Of a stretch of 24,874 nt of DNA, positions 13,805-22,114 are shown piece by piece; within the stretch, counting starts at the first letter, position 1, and each line of letters begins with the position of its first letter. Below the pieces are notes generated by a model that was given only the letters and a program-made list of their open reading frames with translations, ran no database searches and was not told the origin of the DNA. Source of the stretch: a virus; the IMG/VR virus record IMGVR_UViG_3300043100_000010, positions 1 to 24,874 of that record. One strand, written 5' to 3'. A program made the position numbers and the translations under genes.

Positions 13805-15286
13805 TTACTGCAGGGTGAATTGAAAGAGCAGCGCGAAAATGCGTAGCTGGTTAATCAGGATGGCCGGATAGAGCACGTCGACGCGGTTCGGGTTGGTTGA
13901 ATTGATCTCAACGATGATCCCTTGCGCGAATACGTCAGACTGCTGCACGTAGCCATCCCATTCGAGTTCCTGGTATTTCGCGATCTGCCCCGCGCGGATG
14001 ATGCTGGGCGTGACGATGGCCGAACCCGGTGCGAAGCGCGTGCCATCGGCGGCGAGCTTCACGCGCGCATATTTGCTCGTCACATCGGCTTTAAGCTGGC
14101 GCAGCACATAAGCGATGGTGTTGAGCGTTTCCACCTGCAGATAGCTGTCATCAGGCATGCCGAACGAATTCACCTGATAGGTGGTGATCTGGTTTTCGAT
14201 GGCGACCGTGCCGTCCTGCGCCACGCTGAAGGTGCTGATGCCATCCCATAGCAGCACGTTGCGCTCGGTGAGAATGAAGCGCGATTCAGGCGGCGGCGGC
14301 AGCACCGCAGGTAGTGCGATGGTCTGCAGGGGCAAGGCCGGGTCGGCGCGCGCGGATACCGCCACCGCTGCAGCGAGCGAGGCCGCCCACTGCCACGGCG
14401 GCGTTGGCGAGCCGTTATAGCCGGTGATGCTCATGTGCTCATCGTTGCGCGTGGTGCCGAAGGTGGTGAGGTCACCGAGCGTCCCCTCGTAAGCCGCATA
14501 ACCGCCGCCATATATCTGCTCACTCCAGGACCACCGCCCGGTTGTGCTCGAAAGAAACGCCTTCATCGCGTCGAGGTTGGCCGCATCGGTATAAGGCACC
14601 GCGATGAAGTCGAACGCGTTATCAGAGAGGTTGGCAAGCGCATCGGTGATATCGGGATTGAGCAGGCCGCCCGCCATCGGTGTGATGGTCACCGCCATGC
14701 CTGCAGGCAGCGCTTCACCTGCGGCGCTGCCGCGATAGTTGAGCTGAACATCGATAGAGTTGCCCGCGAGGCCCGCATTTTTCGCGGTAAGCGTCACCGT
14801 GCCGGTGGCTGCCGCTGCCGTCACCGGCAGATCGAGATTCGTGTTGATCGCAGCGGCGAGCGCGGTGGCAACGTCAGCATTCGCCATCGAACTCGACACG
14901 CGCAGCGAGGTGAGCACACCGCCGATGTACAGCGAGAGCACACCGGTTGCCGTGGGCGGTGCGGTAATCGCCACGGTACCGGTGGCCTCAACGGCCTCTT
15001 CATCGTCAGCAATCGGCAGATACCACAGTTCACCGAACGAATCACCCGCACGGTAAGCATCCGTCATGCTGGCGAGCATCGAGCCCATGCCGCCCACCTG
15101 CTTCGCATTGGTGGCACCCTGCGAGATTTGCGGCACGTTCGGCGTGGCCGTGCCTTCGGCGGTGATCTGCCCGATGATGAGCGCGCGCAGGGTGCTCGCC
15201 CCGGTGTTCGCGCGCGAGTTGTCCAGTTCCGCATAGAAGAGCGGCACCCGCAGGTTTTGCGGGATATTTTTAAACGGGATGGTCAT
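13805..15286 (-). CDS. Contractile tail sheath protein, Mu gpL family
   Basis: 493 residues; ATG 15286 (ATGA overlap with the DUF2635 gene) with GGAGACAAGCA upstream. The start MTIPFKNIPQNLRVPLFYAE and LIIGQITAEGT near residue 36 are typical of Mu-type sheath proteins. The middle contains beta-rich insertions (TATGVLSLYIGGVLTSLRVS, ATGTVTLTAKNAGLAGNSID) and the C-terminal third holds the conserved sheath core, including FDFIAVPYTDAANLDAM and the ARVKLAADGTRFAPGSAIVT region. The length is close to Mu gpL. It confirms that the phage is a myovirus. Confidence 0.95.
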   Translation of the reverse strand: MTIPFKNIPQNLRVPLFYAELDNSRANTGASTLRALIIGQITAEGTATPNVPQISQGATNAKQVGGMGSMLASMTDAYRAGDSFGELWYLPIADDEEAVEATGTVAITAPPTATGVLSLYIGGVLTSLRVSSSMANADVATALAAAINTNLDLPVTAAAATGTVTLTAKNAGLAGNSIDVQLNYRGSAAGEALPAGMAVTITPMAGGLLNPDITDALANLSDNAFDFIAVPYTDAANLDAMKAFLSSTTGRWSWSEQIYGGGYAAYEGTLGDLTTFGTTRNDEHMSITGYNGSPTPPWQWAASLAAAVAVSARADPALPLQTIALPAVLPPPPESRFILTERNVLLWDGISTFSVAQDGTVAIENQITTYQVNSFGMPDDSYLQVETLNTIAYVLRQLKADVTSKYARVKLAADGTRFAPGSAIVTPSIIRAGQIAKYQELEWDGYVQQSDVFAQGIIVEINSTNPNRVDVLYPAILINQLRIFALLFQFTLQ

Positions 15287-15552
15287 TGCTTGTCTCCGCT
15301 ATCCTGCGTGGCACTCGCACCCGTCACGGGTGCACTCTTTGCGGCGGGCTTCGCAGTGCTCTGCGTGCGCTGCCCCTGATCGGGTGGCGGCTCGGGCGGC
15401 GGTGTGTCGTCCTTCGTCACGTCACCGTCACGCAAACGACGACGCCAGTAGATATCGTTCGGGTCCACCTGCATGCCCTTGTCCGGGTCGACATACTGGC
15501 CGGTAACCGGGTCGCGAATCATCTTTCCCTGTGCGGGTTTCACGGTAATCAT
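15283..15552 (-). CDS. DUF2635 protein (Mu gp38 position)
   Basis: 89 residues; ATG 15552 (ATGA overlap), with GAGGAAACCAA. The N-terminal half (MITVKPAQGKMIRDPVTGQY, then DPNDIYWRRRLRDGDV) is the DUF2635 signature of Mu-like tail clusters, always placed just before the sheath gene. The C-terminal half is a Pro/Gln/Lys tail without structure. Its role is unknown; the position suggests a tail assembly factor. Confidence 0.9.
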   Translation of the reverse strand: MITVKPAQGKMIRDPVTGQYVDPDKGMQVDPNDIYWRRRLRDGDVTKDDTPPPEPPPDQGQRTQSTAKPAAKSAPVTGASATQDSGDKQ

Positions 15553-16184
15553 TTGGTTTCCTCATCAGGTGGGATAACGATGTAACCCTCATCACGCCCA
15601 TCAGGGCCGCTCGTGCGCGGCGCGGGCTTGACGGCATCAGGGAATGGGGGGTTGGGGTAGGTGCCACCAGGATCGAAAACGTTGCCGCTATCCACGTGCA
15701 GGTGCAGTTGATCCACCTCACTGAAGGGATAGTCATAGAAGTCCTCCGGCCCCTGGTAGAACTCAAGGCCCACTTCAAAAACCATCCGCCCAAGGTGCTG
15801 ATCTCCGCTCGGGTCGGTGACGATGCGCGAACGGAAAAATGAGAACTGCTGCAGCTTGCTCATGAGCGGCGTGTAATTGATGAGTGCCTTTTTCACCTGC
15901 TCACGCATCTGCCCGAGATAGTCATAAACGAGGCCTGCGCCGATATCCTGGTTAAGCGGCTCCATCTGCACACGCGCCTCAATCGTCACGGTGGTGGTGA
16001 CGTTGTATTGCGGTGCATTGCGCCCGAGTGAATCGGCCTGCTCTTCGGTGTCCGCAATGAAGAGCACCGGATAAGAGCCATCGAAGGTGGGCCAGTCGCG
16101 CGGTGAATAGACATTGCCCGCCGCAGCGGTAGTGCCATCGAGCGCATCGACCACCAGGTCCATCAGTTCTATCGTGGTCGTCAT
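15549..16184 (-). CDS. Tail terminator or tail completion-like protein
   Basis: 211 residues from ATG 16184, which shares a base with the previous stop (TGATG) and sits 6 nt after a GGGGG patch; a GTG one codon earlier is also possible. SPRDWPTFDGSYPVLFIADT near residue 27, a TTTVTIEARVQ strand, and FEVGLEFYQGPEDFYDYPF near residue 140 match the general form of phage tail terminators, which cap the tail tube and join it to the head. The C-terminal 50 residues are a Pro-rich extension. Exact family assignment (Mu gp37/DUF1834 or lambda U/Z type) is unsure. Confidence 0.65.
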   Translation of the reverse strand: MTTTIELMDLVVDALDGTTAAAGNVYSPRDWPTFDGSYPVLFIADTEEQADSLGRNAPQYNVTTTVTIEARVQMEPLNQDIGAGLVYDYLGQMREQVKKALINYTPLMSKLQQFSFFRSRIVTDPSGDQHLGRMVFEVGLEFYQGPEDFYDYPFSEVDQLHLHVDSGNVFDPGGTYPNPPFPDAVKPAPRTSGPDGRDEGYIVIPPDEETK

Positions 16185-16528
16185 CACGTGCCCCCGCGCA
16201 TATCACCCGTCACCCGGTTAAGCTGCAGGCGCGCACCGCCGTGTGAGTCCGGCATCACGTTGCGCACGATGAAAGTGAGATCAAGGCGCGGCACGTATAA
16301 CCGGTCGTTCTGCTTCGGGTCACTGGTGAACTGCACCAGGCGGATGCCTGCCGTGGGGCTCACTGACGTAAAGCCAATGTTTCCGTCATCCATCAGCCAC
16401 TCACGCGTGTAGGCGCGATCAAAAATGATCTCTATCGGGAATGCCTCACCGCCCAACGGCAGATAGGTGGCAGGCTCACCGAACACGGCAAAATTCGGCC
16501 CGAGCACTACCGCATCCCAATCGATCAC
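16184..16528 (-). CDS. Head-tail joining protein, lambda gpFII-like
   Basis: 114 residues from a GTG at 16528 (GTGA overlap), with AAAGGGGGCACGCC upstream. The start MIDWDAVVLGPNFAVFGEPA, then FDRAYTREWLMDDGNIGFTS and RLYVPRLDLTFIVRNVMPDS are typical of the lambda FII-like connector family (117 residues in lambda). It completes the DNA-filled head so that the tail can bind. It is the last lambda-type gene before the Mu-type tail genes. Confidence 0.87.
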   Translation of the reverse strand: MIDWDAVVLGPNFAVFGEPATYLPLGGEAFPIEIIFDRAYTREWLMDDGNIGFTSVSPTAGIRLVQFTSDPKQNDRLYVPRLDLTFIVRNVMPDSHGGARLQLNRVTGDMRGGT

Positions 16529-16950
16529 GGCGTGCCCCCTTTCTTCACCGTGGTGGTGGTGCCGGGTTCCGCACCGGTCACGCTCACACCGGCATCGGTG
16601 CGCGTGCCCGGTTTCGGCTCGGGCTCTTCGGCGGGCTTGAGATAACCGAGCGCGCGCAGGCGCTCAATCTCATCGACGGGCAACGTGACCGTATCGCCCG
16701 CCACGTATTTTTTCCGGTTCTGTCCTTCGCCATGGCGCACGGTGCGCCCCGCCGCCACCACCGCGTCGGCGGTGGGGCCTTCATCGGCGCGCGCCTGTAC
16801 AGCGGCACGCGCTGCAATTGCGCGCGCATCCGCATCGAGGTCATCATCGATACCCGAAGCGGCAGCGGCCCGTGCTGCGACGGTGCTCTTTGATTCGGAT
16901 TTCTGATCGGCAGGCGTGTTTGTGCCGCTGCCGGTTTTATCGGTAGCCAT
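16525..16950 (-). CDS. Small head accessory protein (lambda gpFI position)
   Basis: 141 residues; ATG 16950 with GGAG about 10 nt upstream. The first 60 residues are Ala/Asp-rich and low complexity, like flexible head accessory proteins. Residues 66-105 (AGRTVRHGEGQNRK, YVAGDTVTLPVDEIERLRAL) form a small KOW/SH3-like module frequent in phage head clusters, where a short GRTV...GD.V.L..EEA.RL pattern recurs. The end is a Thr/Gly/Lys tail. The FI-like role (helping terminase or capsid completion) is inferred from position only. Confidence 0.65.
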   Translation of the reverse strand: MATDKTGSGTNTPADQKSESKSTVAARAAAASGIDDDLDADARAIAARAAVQARADEGPTADAVVAAGRTVRHGEGQNRKKYVAGDTVTLPVDEIERLRALGYLKPAEEPEPKPGTRTDAGVSVTGAEPGTTTTVKKGGTP

Positions 16951-17016
16951 AATCGGTACTCCAAGGGAAAGGAAAGAGAGACGCGCGCGAGGTGCGCGGC
17001 AGCACTGCGGCGGCAG

Positions 17017-18087
17017 TCAGTCGACCACGGGCGGGCACACGTTCGCAGAGAAGCCCGCATTTACCCGGCTCGGGATGACGATGGGCGCGCTCTGCATCAT
17101 CAGGAAACGTTGCGCAGGATCTTCGTTAAGCCAGGTTTTCGGCGCGTAGGCCATCGACGCATAGTTGAAGGCCGGGTCGAGAATCATGCCGAAGGCGCGC
17201 GTGCCCAAAAGATTTGGACCACTCATGAGCACCGTGCCATCGGGCAGCATCGGCTTCTCGATGTTGTCCACCGGGTCGATGTACCAGTCGTTATAGACCC
17301 AGAGGTTGTATTGCCCCCACATGCCTTTAAAGATCGCGCCGTGATCGATCTCGGCACCGGGATTCATCTGGTTACCGAAGGTGGCAAGCGTAGGAAAGAG
17401 CACCGCGCCCTTCACACCCGCATCGAGCATGAAGCGCTCGAAGGGCGTGGTCGTGAAAACAATGTCGGTCACCTTCGCGCCGCTCGCCTTGAGAATGCTG
17501 TGCTGCCATGCGCCCACGTCACTCGTGGGGCTTGCGGTGCCTGCGGTGATGTTGGCCGGTGTCCATTGCGCCGAGCCGGTGAGCACCACGGTGAGATTCG
17601 GGTCGCGTCCGAAGTCCACCACCACCGTGGGGTAACCATCACCGGCAATGGTCACCGCGCCCGTGGTGAGCGCACTGGCTGCCATCCATTCGAGGCGGCG
17701 GTTGAGAATGTCAATCTGATCGGTCATCTCGGCGGCGAGGTTCGCCATTTCGCGCTCGGCTCCGAGCAGTTCACCGCCGATGCGTTCACCGATCATGCGG
17801 CGCACCGGGCGGCGCAGATCGGGCGCGCGCTTGTCCTTGATGTAGGCCGGTTTAAAAATGTTGGTCTGAAAGCGGCGTTGTTCTACCAGCTTCCCCTCAA
17901 CGAGCGGTGACACGAACGGGGCCATGCGCCGAAGGCCAACATCCACATCAATGGAAACTTCTTCGGTGTCCGCCGTGATGACATTGGGGAAATACCGGTC
18001 GAGCAGAAAATTCTGCGAAACCTTCAGGTTCGGCACCACGCCCACGAGGGCGTTGGTGTCATACGTGAAACTCGTCGGGGTGCTCAT
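17017..18087 (-). CDS. Major capsid protein, lambda gpE family
   Basis: 356 residues; ATG 18087 with AAAGGACACGAAGCC. The N-terminus (VPNLKVSQNFLLDRYFPNVI), VDVGLRRMAPFVSPLVEG near residue 48 and FKPAYIKDKRAPDLRRP near residue 78 are typical of the phage major capsid protein E family with an HK97 fold. The C-terminal domain includes PDGTVLMSGPNLLGTRAFGM and MMQSAPIVIPSRVNA. It is a little longer than lambda E (341). It follows the decoration gene, as in lambda, but a terminator-like hairpin stands between them. Confidence 0.95.
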   Translation of the reverse strand: MSTPTSFTYDTNALVGVVPNLKVSQNFLLDRYFPNVITADTEEVSIDVDVGLRRMAPFVSPLVEGKLVEQRRFQTNIFKPAYIKDKRAPDLRRPVRRMIGERIGGELLGAEREMANLAAEMTDQIDILNRRLEWMAASALTTGAVTIAGDGYPTVVVDFGRDPNLTVVLTGSAQWTPANITAGTASPTSDVGAWQHSILKASGAKVTDIVFTTTPFERFMLDAGVKGAVLFPTLATFGNQMNPGAEIDHGAIFKGMWGQYNLWVYNDWYIDPVDNIEKPMLPDGTVLMSGPNLLGTRAFGMILDPAFNYASMAYAPKTWLNEDPAQRFLMMQSAPIVIPSRVNAGFSANVCPPVVD

Positions 18088-18112
18088 GGCTTCGTGTCCT
18101 TTTGAACGGGCG

Positions 18113-18137
18113 AAAAAAAACCCGGCACAAGGCCGGG
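18113..18137 (-). terminator. Rho-independent terminator between decoration and capsid genes
   Basis: On the minus strand CCCGGC (18137-18132), loop CTTGT, GCCGGG (18126-18121), then eight T (18120-18113). The stem is perfect and GC-rich. It lies in the 76-bp gap between two co-directional structural genes, with the capsid SD just after the T tract. No sigma-70-like promoter was seen between it and the capsid gene. Confidence 0.85.
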
Positions 18138-18163
18138 TCTGCTCTCATCTGAGGTCCGTTCTA

Positions 18164-18586
18164 TTAGCCCGGATCGCTCGCAGAAACAACAGAGTTCTTC
18201 ATGAAAATGCCTGCGTTGCGCAGGGCGGTGATTTCATCGTAGGTGAGCGTGGTGCCGAGCGGCGTGGTGCAATTGCCATTGAATTGCCCGGTGAGATAGA
18301 TACCGCCCGTGACATCGCCGCTCGGGTCGTTGATATCGTCCACGAGAATGCCCATCGGTGCGGCGGGTGTGCCTTCGGCACCGCCTGCGGCCCATGCGGA
18401 CCACTTGCCGGTTGCGCTATCCATTGCCATGAACTGCCCGCGCTTGAGCGAATCGGTGGCGGTGATGGTCACCGAGTCGGTGACAATCTTGAGATCACCT
18501 GCAATTAGCTGATCGGGAATATAGGTTTCTGAAACCATCCCCGGCTGAAACGGGTTGTTGCCCACGGGTGTGACATTGCTTGCCAT
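18164..18586 (-). CDS. Head decoration protein, lambda gpD-like
   Basis: 140 residues; ATG 18586 preceded by GGAGAAACACC. The frame is open further upstream, but that part is Arg/Ser-rich and lacks an SD. IAGDLKIVTDSVTITATDSL, KRGQFMAMDSATGKWSAWAA and GTPAAPMGILVDDINDPSG have the form of a lambda D-type beta-tulip protein, which stabilises the expanded shell as trimers at three-fold points. It is slightly longer than lambda D (110). It ends just before the terminator at 18113-18137. Confidence 0.92.
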   Translation of the reverse strand: MASNVTPVGNNPFQPGMVSETYIPDQLIAGDLKIVTDSVTITATDSLKRGQFMAMDSATGKWSAWAAGGAEGTPAAPMGILVDDINDPSGDVTGGIYLTGQFNGNCTTPLGTTLTYDEITALRNAGIFMKNSVVSASDPG

Positions 18587-18644
18587 GGTGTTTCTCCGAT
18601 GAAGAGATGAGAGAGAGGTGTGCGGGTCGAGCGCGGCGCGCGCG

Positions 18645-19271
18645 TTATTTCTTCGGCGCGATGCCGAGCCGCTTTTCGTTGGCCGCAATGATCTGCTGCG
18701 CGAGCGTGGTGGGCTTGTTGGTGCCACCGGCACCGATCTGCGGCAGCGGTTCGGATGCCATGCGCGCACCGAGCCCCGCGCGCACACCGCTCACGTTGCC
18801 CTGCACCGGCACCGTACCTGCTGCAGCGGCATCGAGCAGCGCGATGGCTCGCGCACTCGGCATACTGGTGTTAAAGGCAAGGTGCGCGGCAAGATCGGGC
18901 CGTGTTCCGGCAGAGGCCGCGCCAAAGATTGCAGCACACCGCGAACGCTCTGCCTTGCGCGCAGCGCGCGTGAGCTTCGCGGCCTTGGCAGTTTCGTCGG
19001 TGTCACTTTCCTCTTCGGCCTTTTTGGCGCGCTTGCCTGCAGGCTCATCGAGGTCACCGTTTTCCTCATCATCGTCATCCTCCTGCTCTTCCACGTTCTC
19101 GACCACCTGATCCTCAAGCTCGTCCACATCAACGGTGTCCTGGTTATCGGTGTCTTTCGGCTCGGCGGGCGGATCGGTGTCGTCGGCCTTCGCCACCTTC
19201 GCACGCCCTAGCAGGCCACCGAGCAGGTGGGCATAAGGCAGCGAGCGCTTTGATGCATTCGGTGTAGCCAT
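18645..19271 (-). CDS. Probable capsid scaffold protein (Nu3-like, separate gene)
   Basis: 208 residues; ATG 19271 with GGAGAAACGAC. Residues 30-78 are very acidic (DTVDVDELEDQVVENVEEQE, then a run of Asp/Glu), followed by a basic, helical stretch (KRAKK, KAAKLTRAARKAERSR; 80-112). Residues 105-145 (RCAAIFGAAS, DLAAHLAFNTSMPSARAIAL) match the segment that many S49 head proteases carry as a C-terminal scaffold domain. The basic tail AANEKRLGIAPKK could bind the capsid. It lies between protease and decoration genes, as expected for a scaffold. The scaffold role is inferred from these features. Confidence 0.75.
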   Translation of the reverse strand: MATPNASKRSLPYAHLLGGLLGRAKVAKADDTDPPAEPKDTDNQDTVDVDELEDQVVENVEEQEDDDDEENGDLDEPAGKRAKKAEEESDTDETAKAAKLTRAARKAERSRCAAIFGAASAGTRPDLAAHLAFNTSMPSARAIALLDAAAAGTVPVQGNVSGVRAGLGARMASEPLPQIGAGGTNKPTTLAQQIIAANEKRLGIAPKK

Positions 19272-19302
19272 GTCGTTTCTCCATCGGGTTTATCAAACGC
19301 GC

Positions 19303-20175
19303 CTATAGCGAGGCGAACAGTGAGCGGAAAGCCGCATCAGGTGCGGCGACTTCATCCGCGAGATTCGCGCGCACTGCTGCGCCACCGAGAAAGGTGGCGG
19401 CCTGCATCGCGCGGATTGCATCGGCGGGCACGTTGCGGTTGCGCGCCACGGTCTGCACAAAGAGATCACCCATGTCATCTATCTGCGCCTGAAAACCGGC
19501 CTTCGCTTCATCGGAAAGGGGTAATTCCGGGTAGCCGTCAGACTTGCGCTCACCGTAGGTGATGAAGGTGACCGTGAGGCCGCTTTGATTGAGCGCGCGT
19601 GACCAGTCCACATGAAGCATCAGCACGCCTATTGAGCCCGCACAACCGGTGCGCGGCACGCTGATGTGGTCCGCAGCACTGGCGAGCGCGTAGGCCGCCG
19701 AGCAGGCGTTTTCGTTGAGCACCGCCCACACGGGCTTAGTGCTGCGCGCGGCATACATCGCGTCGACAAGATCGAAGCACCCGGCCACTTCACCGCCCGG
19801 TGAATCGATATCGAGCATCACCGCGCGCACATCAGGATCGGTGAGCGCTGCAAAATAGTTTTCGCGGATGCCGTCATAGCCGGTCATGCCGCTGTACGGC
19901 TGCAGCGTGCCGAGCTTCTGCACGAGCGTGCCCGCGATCTCGATGCGGGCCACCCCGCCGATGTTGTCATAACCGGTGGCCCGCGATGAGCGCGCGCCGT
20001 CATCGTCATCCTCAAACCAGTCAAGCGCCATGGGCACGAGCGTGCTGCCATCGGCGCGCACGATCTGCGATATCCCCAGGCGCTCGGCAAGCACCGCCAT
20101 GATGATTTCGGCCTTTTCCGGCCTGATCGCAAGCGGCACATTAAAGAGCCGCTGCGCAAGGTGAGCGAAGCGCAT
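19303..20175 (-). CDS. Prohead maturation protease, S49 (SppA, ClpP-fold) family
   Basis: 290 residues from ATG 20175, which shares a base with the portal stop (TGATG). The upstream open frame to 20244 lies inside the portal gene and is not used. The Ser/Lys dyad is visible: S159 in NENACSAAYALASAAD and K211 in TYGERKSDG; LDIDSPGGEV (121-130) forms the oxyanion/substrate strand. The family, as in lambda gpC, degrades the scaffold and trims portal during prohead maturation. It ends shortly after the catalytic domain, without the fused scaffold that lambda C has; the next gene carries it separately. Confidence 0.94.
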   Translation of the reverse strand: MRFAHLAQRLFNVPLAIRPEKAEIIMAVLAERLGISQIVRADGSTLVPMALDWFEDDDDGARSSRATGYDNIGGVARIEIAGTLVQKLGTLQPYSGMTGYDGIRENYFAALTDPDVRAVMLDIDSPGGEVAGCFDLVDAMYAARSTKPVWAVLNENACSAAYALASAADHISVPRTGCAGSIGVLMLHVDWSRALNQSGLTVTFITYGERKSDGYPELPLSDEAKAGFQAQIDDMGDLFVQTVARNRNVPADAIRAMQAATFLGGAAVRANLADEVAAPDAAFRSLFASL

Positions 20176-21827
20176 CAGGTGGCCTCCGGTTTCTGCTGCA
20201 CCTGCTGCGCGTTCTGCACACCGGGTGTCTGCATGCCTGCCCATGTCGGCACCGGAATGCCGCGCTTTTTGAAGGCTTCGATTTCGCGCGCGCGCTGATC
20301 GAGCACTTCCTCATAATCGAGCCCCTGCTCGGCACATTCGGCTTCGAGTGTCGATAGGCCCGCATCCATGCCGAGCACCGCGCCCTGCTTTTCGGCGACC
20401 GGATCAATCCACCCCTTGCCTGGGCCGATCCACTCGCAGCGCGCATAAGCGGCGCGGCACTCATAGAACGGCGGCGCACCAGGCGGCAGCGGCAGCGCAT
20501 CCACCTCAAACGCCTCTTCGAGCCATGCGCAAAAGATCGGGTGCGCGAAGCCCGCGGCGAATTCGTGGCGGCGGCGGGTGAGCGTTTTCCACGCTTCGAG
20601 CAGCGCGGCGCGCGCGCTCGAATAGTTCACATCGCTCCAATCCTGTGAGAGCTGTTGCGCACTGATGCCGAGCGCCGATGCGCCGTTGCGCAACACCGCG
20701 CTCTCAAACTCCTTGAAATTTGAATTGGGCCGCGCGGCGTTGACGGTGTTGATCTTTTCACCGGGAAACAGGATCGGCATGCGCGCATCACCGAGCATGA
20801 TGCGGCGGTCGCAATGGAACTGCGTGCGCATGTTCTGGTAGTTCGAGAGTTCACCGCCGCCATCGTCACCGATGCCTTCCTCAACAAACTGATGGTCGAA
20901 CGGGCTTTCGATGTACGCGCCGAAAATCGCGTTGATGATTGAGGCATCGAGTTCGGTGCTGTCGTACTTCACGAGCATGCGGAAACGCTGCAGGATCGGC
21001 GTAAAGACACCGGCACCACCGCGATGCTGCCCGCCGCGCTCGTGCTCGAAGTCATGCACTACCACGGGCCGCCCCCACCATGTTTCACGCGGTACGCGCT
21101 CCCACGAGAGCGAATCAACGGCGTTGTACCAGTCGCCGGCATGTGCGCGGCGAATCCAGTAAGCCACCGCCGCGCCGTTGTCATCGATCTCCACACCCCC
21201 GCGCATGCTGCGTTGGTCCCACTGGTTATAGGGATTGGAGAGCCGGTCGGGGTCGATCACCTGCACGGCGGTGGCATAGCGCGCGCGGCCCGGTCCCACG
21301 CGCTCGGGCATCCACTGCGCCATGCCGAGCGCTTCACCGTCCACCAGCTTGTGCCGGAATGCGAGCCGGTAGAGTTGCGAGAGCGTGAGCGAGCGCGCGG
21401 TGTCCGCATAGCGCCCCGGATCGTTGGCCCACATGCGATAGTGAGCCTCCACCGTGCTGCCGAACTCATCGGCCCAATCCGGGTTGAAGCCTTCGTTGCC
21501 GGTGATCGCGCGCAGGGCGCGGTAATCCGGCTTCACAAGTGGCCGCAGGTTCGCGCCGACCGCGTTATCCAGGATGCGCGTGACGGCACCGTTGGCCCAT
21601 CCATCGTTGCGCACGAGATCGCGCACCCGCGACACGATGCGGTCACGAAACGTGAGATCGGTGTCAGCGCTGCCGAGATAGGGCAACCACGTTGCCATGT
21701 GCGCGCCGTATATGTCGGCGGCGTCATACGGCAGCACGTTGCCCCCCGCGAGCGCCTTGACCTTCGCGGCAGGGCTCACGCTCATCGGCTTGCCCGCTGC
21801 ATCGAGTATCTGCACTTCGTTTGCCAT
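20175..21827 (-). CDS. Portal protein, lambda gpB family
   Basis: 550 residues from ATG 21827, 5 nt after the gpW stop, with GGTGAG. ATWLPYLGSADTDLTFRDRI, then RVRDLVRNDGWANGAVTRIL and DNAVGANLRP (about 45-97) are the classic N-terminal portal signature; NGAAVAYWIRRAHAGDWYN near residue 220, FGAYIESPF near residue 310, and a YSSARAALLEAWKTLTRRRH segment complete the match. The ring of 12 forms the DNA entry channel. It ends with a Gln-rich tail (NAQQVQQKPEAT). Length is near that of lambda B (533). Confidence 0.95.
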   Translation of the reverse strand: MANEVQILDAAGKPMSVSPAAKVKALAGGNVLPYDAADIYGAHMATWLPYLGSADTDLTFRDRIVSRVRDLVRNDGWANGAVTRILDNAVGANLRPLVKPDYRALRAITGNEGFNPDWADEFGSTVEAHYRMWANDPGRYADTARSLTLSQLYRLAFRHKLVDGEALGMAQWMPERVGPGRARYATAVQVIDPDRLSNPYNQWDQRSMRGGVEIDDNGAAVAYWIRRAHAGDWYNAVDSLSWERVPRETWWGRPVVVHDFEHERGGQHRGGAGVFTPILQRFRMLVKYDSTELDASIINAIFGAYIESPFDHQFVEEGIGDDGGGELSNYQNMRTQFHCDRRIMLGDARMPILFPGEKINTVNAARPNSNFKEFESAVLRNGASALGISAQQLSQDWSDVNYSSARAALLEAWKTLTRRRHEFAAGFAHPIFCAWLEEAFEVDALPLPPGAPPFYECRAAYARCEWIGPGKGWIDPVAEKQGAVLGMDAGLSTLEAECAEQGLDYEEVLDQRAREIEAFKKRGIPVPTWAGMQTPGVQNAQQVQQKPEAT

Positions 21828-21832
21828 GGTGC

Positions 21833-22114
21833 TCACCGGTAAAGAAAGGTAGCCGGTCGACGGGCGCGGCACACGATGCCAAGCGCCTGCTGTAGCTGCC
21901 GGATGAAGGCCATCACCTGCGCGGTCGAGGTCATCGTGTAGGTGACCGAGCGCGCACCATCGCCCTGCGTGTAGCTGTAGCTCACACCCTGGCCGCCGAT
22001 CATCAGGCGCATATAGGCCGCCTGCGCATCGGCAAGTGCCTGCTCAAGCTGCTCGCGCGTCATGCCCGCGAAAACCGACACAGGCGCGCAGCAGCACCGT
22101 GAGAACGTGCCCAT
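21833..22114 (-). CDS. Head-tail joining protein, lambda gpW-like
   Basis: The family part begins at ATG 22063: MTREQLEQALADAQAAYMRL, then YTQGDGARSVTYTMTSTAQV and MAFIRQLQQAL give about 76 residues, the size of lambda gpW (68). However, ATG 22114 has a clear GGAG 9 nt upstream, while 22063 has none, so the longer form of 93 residues (extra MGTFSRCCCAPVSVFAG) is preferred. gpW plugs the portal after packaging. It lies between terminase and portal, exactly as in lambda. Confidence 0.85.
   Translation of the reverse strand: MGTFSRCCCAPVSVFAGMTREQLEQALADAQAAYMRLMIGGQGVSYSYTQGDGARSVTYTMTSTAQVMAFIRQLQQALGIVCRARRPATFLYR

Noticed and set aside
14435-15379. Long plus-strand open frame (314 codons) opposite the sheath gene
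   Set aside because: Antisense shadow of a high-GC gene; Arg/His/Gly-rich, and the sheath match on the other strand is unambiguous.
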